Shown in pieces: positions 25,668-33,280 of a DNA stretch of 64,000 nucleotides. A program made the translations under genes and the position numbers. Location: NCBI GenBank assembly GCA_026647215.1, contig JAPKHC010000023.1, forward strand, positions 1 through 64,000, in the 5' to 3' direction. The notes under the pieces were generated by a model. It saw only the letters and a list, made by a program, of their open reading frames with translations. It ran no database searches and had not been told where the DNA came from. This stretch comes from F1-120-MAGs118 sp013360535. GTDB lineage: Bacteria; Planctomycetota; UBA1135; GCA-002686595. Positions within the stretch are counted from its first letter, which is position 1. Every line of letters starts with the position of its first letter.

Positions 25668-25771
25668 GCGACTGCGAAATCTCCGCTCGAGCGCGACGAG
25701 GAGCTCGCGCGCACCGAGCGAGCTTCGACGAGCGCAGCTCCGACTGTCAAGTCTGGAAGCCGTGTGCAGAC

Positions 25772-26995
25772 CTACGGCGTGATCGTCACGCAGAGCACGC
25801 GCGGCTTCTTGCCGGCACTGCCGACAAAGGCACGAGCCCTCGAAGCGGCGTCGCGAACCACGTGCAGCCGGTTCTCGAACCAGTCGTCGCTCGCGAAGCC
25901 CGGAGGCAGCTCGAGCACCGACAGTCGCCGCAGCGATCGCCCGCAAAGCAGCAGCAGCACGTCCGCGTTGTCTGAGCCTGTGCCGCGCACGAGCAGCTCA
26001 TCCGTGCCGTCGGCGTTCACGTCCTCGGTGGCCTCGACCTCGTCGACCCGCTCGAGCCCCTCCACGAACACGCGCTGCGCCTCGGCAGAACCGTCCCGGC
26101 GCAGCGGGAAGCGGAAGACCGCCTGGGTCGGACCACTGCTCACGATGAGCGTCACGATCCCGTCTCCGTCTCGCTCACGAAGCCACGCGGCGTCCTTGGC
26201 GACACCCCAACCACCTCGCGCTCGATAGGGCGCTGTCGCGACGGTCCCGTTCACGCGCTCGACCTCGAAGCGCTCACGCTTCTCGTGCACGAACCAGAGC
26301 TGATCGCGAGCCGGATCGCCGTCCTTCGCGAGCAGTTCGACGGACCTGGAGGCATCGGCGTCGAGCGCGAGCTCCTGCACTCGTGTCTCGCCCGTCGGCG
26401 CGCTCGACTTCCTCACGAACACCATCGGCGGCTGCCCACGCCCGCGCGAGTGCAGCCCTAGTGGCTCCTGCGAGATCACCGCGTCCAGCTTGCCGTCGAC
26501 GAGCGAGAGCTCGAACAGCCGCCCGCGCTCGTTGGGCGCGACAGGCCCACGCGCCATCCACTCCTGATCGGTCATCCACATCACGACGCTGCGCTTCGAA
26601 AGCGGTGCCGTGCCCGCCGGAAACAGGTTCCCCACATCCGGATTCCATTCGACGGCCACCGGCTCCGTGAGCACCTTTCCATCCGCTCCCGAGACCGCCG
26701 CGACCCCCCAACCTTCCCGAACGGAGACCGACGCGAATTGCAGCCACGCGATCAAGGCCAGATCGGGAACGCCATCGCCATCGACGTCGCCCAGCGACTC
26801 GAGCAGCGTGGAATCGAACCCCCGCGTTCCCTTGGGAAGCTCCACCTGCGTCTCCCACGCAAGTTCCAGCCGCCCGCCCGCCATCTCGACCTCGACCTCC
26901 CTGTCCGCCGCTTCCTCCCGCTGCGTCGCCGCGCACGCACCCAACACCACCGCCGCGATCGCCCATCCCAACTGCGCCATTCGCTCGAGCCTCAT
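25772..26995 (-). CDS. FG-GAP-like lipoprotein of unknown function
   Basis: A 407-residue lipoprotein (VVLGAC, Cys21). It has FG-GAP/VCBS-type calcium-binding-like motifs: SLGDVDGDGVPDLALI near residue 63 and EDVNADGTDELLV near the C-terminus, plus ERDGDGIVTLI. These suggest an integrin-like propeller. No catalytic residues were identified. Two starts are possible, 26995 and 26980; both keep the lipobox. It follows the MORN lipoprotein gene's upstream region on the same strand (104 bp gap) and could be cotranscribed. Confidence 0.75.
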   Translation of the reverse strand: MRLERMAQLGWAIAAVVLGACAATQREEAADREVEVEMAGGRLELAWETQVELPKGTRGFDSTLLESLGDVDGDGVPDLALIAWLQFASVSVREGWGVAAVSGADGKVLTEPVAVEWNPDVGNLFPAGTAPLSKRSVVMWMTDQEWMARGPVAPNERGRLFELSLVDGKLDAVISQEPLGLHSRGRGQPPMVFVRKSSAPTGETRVQELALDADASRSVELLAKDGDPARDQLWFVHEKRERFEVERVNGTVATAPYRARGGWGVAKDAAWLRERDGDGIVTLIVSSGPTQAVFRFPLRRDGSAEAQRVFVEGLERVDEVEATEDVNADGTDELLVRGTGSDNADVLLLLCGRSLRRLSVLELPPGFASDDWFENRLHVVRDAASRARAFVGSAGKKPRVLCVTITP

Positions 26996-27132
26996 CCCAC
27001 TCTCCGTCGTCGTCAAGGGCCCGTTTCCCCTGTCCCTTTCCTCGCGCTCGCGAACGCAGGCTCGGCGATCGGCCGCGGACGGCAACGGACGAGCTGGGTC
27101 AGCGCTTCACGGCCCAGCTCCGGCGCTGCAGG

Positions 27133-27166
27133 CAGGTCGTGAACTGCACGCCGTTGGAGAGGCTCG
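27133..27166 (-). pseudogene. Relic of a C-terminal-module gene end
   Basis: These 34 bases match 27287-27320, the 3' end of the neighbouring module-protein gene, at 33 of 34 positions. Translated on the minus strand it reads ASLSNGVQFTTC, the module's last strand, but then runs on as LQRRSWAVKR instead of ending in CP-stop. No start or upstream module sequence is nearby. It looks like a fragment left by duplication or recombination between module genes. Confidence 0.6.
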
Positions 27167-27213
27167 CAGTTCGCACCTGCCCGCCTTTGCTTCCCACGAG
27201 GCCCGACAAGAAC

Positions 27214-27250
27214 AGAGCCGGGGCGCCGCGCTGCGCGGCACCCCGGCTCT
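27214..27250 (-). terminator. Strong hairpin after the thrombospondin-3 protein gene
   Basis: AGAGCCGGGG (27214-27223) pairs with CCCCGGCTCT (27241-27250), and GCCGCG pairs with CGCGGC inside, leaving a 3-nt loop. It lies 30 bp beyond the stop of the 27280-30405 gene. The minus-strand 3' flank is TGTTCTTGTC, only modestly T-rich. Confidence 0.75.
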
Positions 27251-27279
27251 TTCGTTGTCGAGGCCGTAGCCTCGTCAAA

Positions 27280-30200
27280 TCACGGGCAGGTCGTGAACTG
27301 CAAGCCGTTGGAGAGGCTCGTCGTTCCCGGAGCCGGCGGATCGCGGAACCACGCTTGCACGTTCACCACCGTGCCCGCCACGAAGGGCTGGCCGAGCGCG
27401 GCGGGGTGCGTCGCGAGGTACGACTGGAAGTCGACCGCGATCGTGCCGTCGCAGGCGCCCGAGGTGCCGCCGGTGTTGGAGGCCGGCAGGCGCTGGGTCG
27501 GCGACTTGACGCAGAGCACGCTCGAGCTGCCCGGCGCCCAGACCGTGTTCTTGGGTCCGAGGACGCCGTAGAACAGCAGGCCCTGCTTCTGGCCCTCGAC
27601 GTTCGACGCCGTGAGCACGAAGCCCGACGGAGCCGAGAGGCTCGGGTTGCCGCTCGCCGACATGGTCGCGTTGCAGCCGCTGGTCGTGGTGCCGGCGGTG
27701 CAGTACGAGAGGATCGACGGGCAGGCCTGGCACTGGTCGGGGATCAGGTCGTTGTCGACGTCCCACTGGGTGCCCGCCGCGAGCTCGCACACGTCGCCCA
27801 CGCCGTCCTGGTCGCAGTCGGCCTGGCTCGGGTTGGCGAGGTTGTCGCAGTTGTCGGTGCAGTCCGCGACGCCGTCGCCGTCGGTGTCCGTGTCGGCCAC
27901 GCCACAGCCACAGGCGCCGGGAGCGGTCTTCAGCGGGTCGTTCGGGCAACCGTCGTTGCAGTCCGGCGTGCCGTCGCCGTCGCCGTCGGTGTCGGCGACA
28001 CCGCAGCCACAGACGCCCGGGGCCGCCTTGTTGGGATCGTTCGGGCAACCGTCGCAGTCGTCACCGACCCCGTCGCCGTCGCTGTCGGCCTGCGGCGGGT
28101 TGAACGACAGCGGGCAGTTGTCGCACGCGTCGCCGATGTAGTCCTGGTCCTGGTCGAGCTGGTTGGGGTTGGGATCCTGCGGGCAGTTGTCGCAGACGTT
28201 GCCGATGCCGTCGCCGTCCGCGTCCGCCTGCGCCGGGTTGTAGAGCGTCGGGCAGTTGTCGACGCAGTCGAGGTCGCCGTCGCCGTCGAAGTCCGCGTCG
28301 GCCACGCCGCAGCCGCACACACCCGGCTGGGTCTTCAGCGGGTCGTTCGGGCAACCGTCGAGGCAGTTCGCCACGCCGTCACCGTCCGAATCCACGTCGG
28401 ACACGCCGCAGCCGCACAGGCCGGGGGCGGTCTTGAGCGGATCGTTGGGGCAGCCGTCGACGCAGTTGGCCACGCCGTCGCCGTCCGAGTCGGTGTCGAG
28501 CACGCCGCAGCCGCACTGACCCGGCGCGATCTTGTTGGGATCGTTCGGGCAGCCGTCGAGGCAGTCGTTGACGCCGTCCCCGTCGCTGTCGGGGCAGTTC
28601 GAGCCGCCGGGGACGTCGACGCCGGTGAAGGTGATCGTCGTCGGCGTGCCGGGCTTGAAGAGCGTGACGGTGATGTTGCCGGGCGCCGGAGCGCCGGTGG
28701 AGCGGAAGCGGTAGTTGTAGGTCGTGCTCCAGCGCAGCGCGTTCGCGTTCACGTTCTGCGCGTAGGTCTGCGAGGCCCACGAGATGTTGGCGCCCGGGTT
28801 GACCGTCGAGGTCCAGTCGGTGCCGACGTAGGGCTCGCCCGAGTGGTACGGCACGTCGTGGAACTCGACGTTCGTGGCGCCGGAGCCGTTGCCGAGCGGG
28901 ATCGAGATCTGCTGCGCGCCACGGTCGCTGTTCATGTTGAACAGCGCGTACTCGTAGTGGAACTGGCCACCGCCGAGGTTCGTGACCTTGCGCGCGAGGT
29001 AGATGCGGCCGTCGCCGGGGACGTCGACGTGGCTGATCGTCACGCCCGAGTCGATCTGCGCCCAGCGCTGCACCGCCGAGATCAGCGGGATGGTGGAGCT
29101 CGCGAAGCTCAGGTTGTACTGGCCACCCGAGAGCGAGCCGACGGTCGTCTCGCGCACCGAGTAGTTGTTGTAGCGGTTGGCTTCCGGCTCATCCGTGCAG
29201 ATGTAGACGACCTCGCCCCAGTATTGGGCGCCGCTGTTGAGCGCCGGGTCGAGGTCGTTGCGATCGACCTGCAGGCGCTTGCCGATGACGGTGCTCGAGT
29301 CCCCCGCCAGCACGTAGGGGTACGGGAAGTAGCCCGTCCACGACTGGATCTCGGAGCGCGGGCCGCAGTTGGACTGCGAGCCGTTCAGGCTGGCCGAGTA
29401 CGTGTCGGTCGCGAACTTGCCCAGCCAGTCGCAGGACGAGTTCGAGATGTAGGTCGGATTCGAGATGCCGTTGGGGTTGATCGTCGTGCAGCTGGGAGCG
29501 TCGGCCGCGCAGAAGCCGTGCTTGAGCCAGCTCATGCCGACCTGCTCGAAGCGCGTGGCGCCGTTGACCGACTTGAAGCGGTAGAGCTGCGTGCCGATGA
29601 CCGGGTGCTGGTTGCAGTTGGCGCCCGAGGAGCAGTCGATCCAGATCGCGTCCTGGTCACCGACGTTGCAGGACACGGTCGTCACGGCGTAGCCGCCGAT
29701 CGTGCCGACCGCGCCGTACTCGGAGAAGGTGCTGCCGATCGTGCTGACGATCACGTCGGGGCCGATCACCGCGGCGCTGGGCGCCGGAGCGGCGAGCGTC
29801 ACCGGGTGGGCCGGATCGAACATCGCCGAGCCGAGCAGCGTGAGCGCACCCACCGGGAGTCGCTCCTGCGAGGCGAGGCCGACCTCGGCCGCGAGCTGAC
29901 TGGAGAGCACGAGCTCGCCTGTCAGCGAGAAGTCGTCGCCCCGCTCGAAGAAGGCGGAGTCCTTCTGCGCGATCTCGAACACCGGGCGCCCGGCCAGCTC
30001 GCCGGAGTTGGCGAGCACCGTCCACTTGCCGTCGTAGAGCGCGACCGACAGGTCGGCGAAGCCCCACTGCTCGCCGGTCGGCGAGGTCAGCACGAACTGC
30101 CCCGGACCGGTCGACATCGCCTGCGAGACGAAGCCCGCGAGGCCCTTGGCGTCGCGGTACAGGTCCGCGAGGCCTTGGAGGTTGGCGAGCAGGGACGTGT

Positions 30201-30405
30201 CGGCGCTCGTGCCGACGACCCCGAGCGTCCAGCCGGCCGGGAGGGCCTGCTCGACACGCGGGAACAGGAGCAGCTCGCCCGACAGCGTGTAGCCACGCGT
30301 GTCGAGGGTGCGCTCCGTCTTCACTTCCTGGACCTGCGCGCCCGCGAGGACGGCAGGAGAGAAGACGCCGAGCGCAGCCGCGCTCCAAACAATGCGACGG
30401 TTCAT
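27280..30405 (-). CDS. Giant secreted protein with thrombospondin-3 repeats and shared C-terminal module
   Basis: A 1041-residue exported protein. A signal peptide (to about residue 23, AVLAGAQ) is followed by an unassigned core of about 580 residues that is closely similar to the next protein upstream (30811-33096). Conserved core segments include SVALYDGKWTVLANSG, GPDVIVSTIGS, SWLKHGFCAADAPSC, NPNGISNPTYI and YNYRF. Residues about 604-895 (27721-28596) are Cys- and Asp-rich thrombospondin-type-3 repeats: five copies of about 33 residues around DGCPNDP-x-K and CGCGV, and four of about 23 residues around DNCP. These would bind calcium and form a rigid stalk. Residues 901-1041 (27280-27705) are the shared C-terminal module (YCTAGTTTSGC to QFTTCP). 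The core matches no family I know. Confidence 0.88.
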   Translation of the reverse strand: MNRRIVWSAAALGVFSPAVLAGAQVQEVKTERTLDTRGYTLSGELLLFPRVEQALPAGWTLGVVGTSADTSLLANLQGLADLYRDAKGLAGFVSQAMSTGPGQFVLTSPTGEQWGFADLSVALYDGKWTVLANSGELAGRPVFEIAQKDSAFFERGDDFSLTGELVLSSQLAAEVGLASQERLPVGALTLLGSAMFDPAHPVTLAAPAPSAAVIGPDVIVSTIGSTFSEYGAVGTIGGYAVTTVSCNVGDQDAIWIDCSSGANCNQHPVIGTQLYRFKSVNGATRFEQVGMSWLKHGFCAADAPSCTTINPNGISNPTYISNSSCDWLGKFATDTYSASLNGSQSNCGPRSEIQSWTGYFPYPYVLAGDSSTVIGKRLQVDRNDLDPALNSGAQYWGEVVYICTDEPEANRYNNYSVRETTVGSLSGGQYNLSFASSTIPLISAVQRWAQIDSGVTISHVDVPGDGRIYLARKVTNLGGGQFHYEYALFNMNSDRGAQQISIPLGNGSGATNVEFHDVPYHSGEPYVGTDWTSTVNPGANISWASQTYAQNVNANALRWSTTYNYRFRSTGAPAPGNITVTLFKPGTPTTITFTGVDVPGGSNCPDSDGDGVNDCLDGCPNDPNKIAPGQCGCGVLDTDSDGDGVANCVDGCPNDPLKTAPGLCGCGVSDVDSDGDGVANCLDGCPNDPLKTQPGVCGCGVADADFDGDGDLDCVDNCPTLYNPAQADADGDGIGNVCDNCPQDPNPNQLDQDQDYIGDACDNCPLSFNPPQADSDGDGVGDDCDGCPNDPNKAAPGVCGCGVADTDGDGDGTPDCNDGCPNDPLKTAPGACGCGVADTDTDGDGVADCTDNCDNLANPSQADCDQDGVGDVCELAAGTQWDVDNDLIPDQCQACPSILSYCTAGTTTSGCNATMSASGNPSLSAPSGFVLTASNVEGQKQGLLFYGVLGPKNTVWAPGSSSVLCVKSPTQRLPASNTGGTSGACDGTIAVDFQSYLATHPAALGQPFVAGTVVNVQAWFRDPPAPGTTSLSNGLQFTTCP
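27721..28596 (-). repeat. Thrombospondin type 3 repeat block within a gene
   Basis: Tandem coding repeats with DxDxDGDGxxD calcium-loop pattern. Three of the five longer CGCGV copies are adjacent, the four shorter DNCP copies are interspersed, and two further CGCGV copies come late. Related nucleotide stretches recur (for example gtcgttcgggcaaccgtc-type segments), so the block probably expanded by tandem duplication. Confidence 0.85.
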
Positions 30406-30810
30406 GGGGGTACGGTCACTCCTGAAGCCACTTGACCCGACACACCCCCTCGTGCGGACTTGCGCGGGGGGGCGCACTGGAGCCTCCAACTCTACCCCTC
30501 CACGCCGTTGTGGGCAGTAGCCCGGGGAGCGTAGGGCGCAGTTTGGAAGTTCCTTGGACCTCCGACGGATCCGCCCCCACGCAGGTTCCTACGCCGCCCG
30601 CTTCAGGACCCTCCCCACCGCGCAATTCCTTCCGTGCGACTCCGCTCCCATCACGTCGCATCCACGAAACACCGAAGCGCGCCCGGGACGACGAACGACA
30701 CCGCCGCGCCGCGCGCTCGAGCACCAAAACAAGCCGAGGCCGGCGACCGCGAACGGTGGCCGGCCTCGGAGGGCGAGAGCGAGGTCAGCGGGGCTGACTC
30801 GCCCCGAAGG
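30406..30810. other. Intergenic stretch between tandem paralogs
   Basis: These 405 bp lie between the two tandem paralogous genes on the minus strand. They hold the terminator-like hairpin of the upstream gene at 30734-30769 and presumably the promoter of the downstream gene nearer 30406. I see no credible coding sequence or RNA gene. Confidence 0.5.
30734..30769 (-). terminator. GC-rich hairpin after the 30811-33096 gene
   Basis: CCGAGGCCGGC (30734-30744) pairs perfectly with GCCGGCCTCGG (30759-30769) around a 14-nt loop, 41 bp beyond the stop codon. The minus-strand 3' flank GGCTTGTTTTGG carries a short T-run, consistent with intrinsic termination. Confidence 0.75.
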
Positions 30811-33096
30811 TCACGGGCAGAGCGTGAAGCCCAGCGCGTTGGAGAGGTTGGTGCCGGTGACCGCCTGCGGATCGCGGAACCAGGTCTGGGCGTAGAAGGT
30901 CTGGCCCTGGGCGTAGGGGCTGCCGAGGCCGGTCGGGTGAGCGGCGCGCCACGTGTTCCAGTCGGTCGAGAGCGAGCCGTCGCACTGGCCGGCGGTGCCG
31001 CCGGTCGAAGCCGACTGCATGCGCTGGACCGGCGTGGTCACGCAGCGGGTCGAGGTCGAGCCGAAGGCCCAGGCGACCGAGGTCTGGCCCTGGCCGAAGA
31101 AGAACAGGCCCGTCTTGCCGCCTTCGATGCCGTTGCAGGAGATCGTGAAGCCCGAGGCCGCGGTGGCGCTCGCGCTGCCGGTCGCCGACATCAGCGGCGA
31201 GCAGTTGTTGGTCGTCAGGCTCGAGTTGCAGTACGTGAAGTTGCCGCAGCCGGTGCCGGGGACTTCCGCGGGGATCGTCACCGTCGTCGGCGTGCCGGGC
31301 TTGAAGAGCGTGATCGTGACCGTGCCCAGCTGCGGCGCCGAGATGGAGTCGAAGCGGTAGTTGTAGGTCGTGCTCCAGCGCAGCGCGTTGGCGTTGACGT
31401 TCTGGGCGTGGGTCTGGGTCGACCACGACACGTCGTTGCCCGGGTTGAAGGACGACGTCCAGTCGGTGCCCGAATAGGGCTCGTTCGAGTGGTAGTTGAC
31501 GTCCTTGAAGCCGATGTTGCTGACGACCGTGCCAGCCTGCAGCGGGACCGAGAAGCCCTGGGCGCCGCGGTCGCTGTTCATGTTGAAGAGCGCGTACTCG
31601 TAGTGGTACTGGCCGCCGCCGAGGCTGGTGACCTTGGTGCCGAGGTACAGGCGACCGTCACCGGGGACGTCGACGAAGCGCACCGTGACGCCCGGGTCGA
31701 CCGTGGCCCACTGCTCGAGCGCCGACTTCATCGGGATCGTCGAGCTGCCGAAGGACAGGTTGTACTGGCCACCCGAGAAGGCGCCGACGGTGGTCGAGCG
31801 GATCGAGTAGTTGTTGTAGCGATTGGCCTCGGGCTCGTCGGTGCAGATGTAGACGACTTCGCCCCAGTAGGTCGCGCCAGCGTTCTGCGCCGGGTCGAGG
31901 TCGTTCTTGTCGACCTGCAGGCGCTTGTAGATGGCGTTGCCTGACTGGCCGGCGCCGAGCTGGTAGGGGAAGGGGTACACGCCCGTCCACGGCTGGACCT
32001 CCGAGCGCGGGCCGCAGCCGGGCTGCGAAGCGTTCAGGCCGTCGCCGTAGGTGTCGGTCGCGAACAGGCCGAGCCAGTCGCAGGAACCGTTCTGGATGTA
32101 GGTCGGGTTCGAGATGCCGTTGGGGTTGAGGTTCGTGCAGCTCGGCGCGTCGGCGGCGCAGAAGCCGTGCTTGAGCCAGCTCATGCCGATCTGCTCGAAG
32201 CGCGTGGAGCCGTTGACGGTCTTGAGGCGGTAGAGCTGCGTGCCGATGACCGGGTGACGGTTGGGCTGGACGCCGGAGTCGATCCAGATCGCTTCCTGGT
32301 CGCCGACGTTGCAGGACACGGTCGTCACGGCGTAGGCGCCGATGTCGCCGACCGCACCGTACTCGCCGAACGAGCTGCCGATCGTGCTGACGATGACGTC
32401 GGGGCCGATGACGCCCGCGGCCGGGGCCGGCGCGTTGCGGACCACCGGGCGCGCGGCGTCGAACATCGCCGAGCCGAGCAGCGTGATCGAGCCGACGGGC
32501 GCCTGCTCGCCGAGCGCGAGACCGAGCTCGGCCGCGAACTGCGGGGCGAACACGAGCTCGCCGGTGAGGGCGAAGTCGTCGCCGCGCTCGATCAGGCCCT
32601 GCTCACCGGCGGCGAGCACGAACACCGGGCGGCCGGCGAGGTCGCCGGAGTTGGCGAGCACCGTCCACTTGCCGTCGTACAGCGCGACGGAGAGCTCACC
32701 GAGGCCGAAGCTCTTGCCGTCGGGGCCGGTCAGCGTGAACTGGCCGACGCCCATCGCCATGCGGGTGGTCGCGAAGCCGACCACGCGCGCTTCGTCGCGC
32801 ACGAGCTCGGCCTGACCGCGAACCGGGGCGACGAGGCTCTGCGCCTGATCGATGCCGACGACGCCGATCGACCAACCGGCCGGCAGGCGCTGTTCGCTGG
32901 CGGGGAACACGAGCACTTCGCCTTCGACGAGGTAGCCGCGCAGCGTCGCGCTCGGTTCGGTCTTCGCGGGGACGAGCGCTTCGGAGGCGCTGCTCTCGGT
33001 CGGGTTCGACGCACTCGCCGGAGCTGCGGCGAGCAGCGCGGCGGCGAGGGCGATCAGGGCGCGGGCGGGCCGCACGGGAGTCGCAAGGGAGCTCAT
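30811..33096 (-). CDS. Secreted paralog of the thrombospondin-3 protein, with shared C-terminal module
   Basis: A 761-residue exported protein. The signal peptide ends near APASASN (about residue 30). The core to about residue 610 parallels the 27280-30405 protein along its length (AGWSIGVVGIDQ, VALYDGKWTVLANSG, GPDVIVSTIGSSFGEYGAVG, SWLKHGFCAADAPSC, YICTDEPEANRYNNYS, YALFNMNSDRGAQ, LFKPGTPTT). The calcium-repeat block is absent, so the core runs nearly straight into the C-terminal module (622-761, 30811-31233; YCNSSLTTNNC to FTLCP). The function of the core is unknown. It is probably a tandem duplicate with domain gain or loss. The start at 33096 is set by the signal peptide. Confidence 0.87.
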   Translation of the reverse strand: MSSLATPVRPARALIALAAALLAAAPASASNPTESSASEALVPAKTEPSATLRGYLVEGEVLVFPASEQRLPAGWSIGVVGIDQAQSLVAPVRGQAELVRDEARVVGFATTRMAMGVGQFTLTGPDGKSFGLGELSVALYDGKWTVLANSGDLAGRPVFVLAAGEQGLIERGDDFALTGELVFAPQFAAELGLALGEQAPVGSITLLGSAMFDAARPVVRNAPAPAAGVIGPDVIVSTIGSSFGEYGAVGDIGAYAVTTVSCNVGDQEAIWIDSGVQPNRHPVIGTQLYRLKTVNGSTRFEQIGMSWLKHGFCAADAPSCTNLNPNGISNPTYIQNGSCDWLGLFATDTYGDGLNASQPGCGPRSEVQPWTGVYPFPYQLGAGQSGNAIYKRLQVDKNDLDPAQNAGATYWGEVVYICTDEPEANRYNNYSIRSTTVGAFSGGQYNLSFGSSTIPMKSALEQWATVDPGVTVRFVDVPGDGRLYLGTKVTSLGGGQYHYEYALFNMNSDRGAQGFSVPLQAGTVVSNIGFKDVNYHSNEPYSGTDWTSSFNPGNDVSWSTQTHAQNVNANALRWSTTYNYRFDSISAPQLGTVTITLFKPGTPTTVTIPAEVPGTGCGNFTYCNSSLTTNNCSPLMSATGSASATAASGFTISCNGIEGGKTGLFFFGQGQTSVAWAFGSTSTRCVTTPVQRMQSASTGGTAGQCDGSLSTDWNTWRAAHPTGLGSPYAQGQTFYAQTWFRDPQAVTGTNLSNALGFTLCP

Positions 33097-33280
33097 GGGG
33101 ATCGAGGGATTCCTGATGGAGAACGGAACGGGAGGGCGGCGCGGAGCACGCGTCCTCCCCCCACGGGAGCTCGCCGCATGACCTCGCCTCACGAAGGCCT
33201 TTCAATCTACGCCAACCGCCGGAGTTTCGGGGAAACGCGGATGGCCTTCCGACGAAACCCGTACGCAGGGCGGCGAAGCC

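Noticed and set aside
27721..28596. CRISPR-like or satellite repeat
   Set aside because: The repeats are coding, imperfect, and translate to thrombospondin-3 calcium loops, with no spacer-repeat structure.
27139..30435. A 1098-codon plus-strand frame opposite the thrombospondin-3 gene
   Set aside because: The opposite strand encodes a signal peptide, calcium repeats and the C-terminal module. The plus frame is repetitive Arg/Val/Gly without domains.
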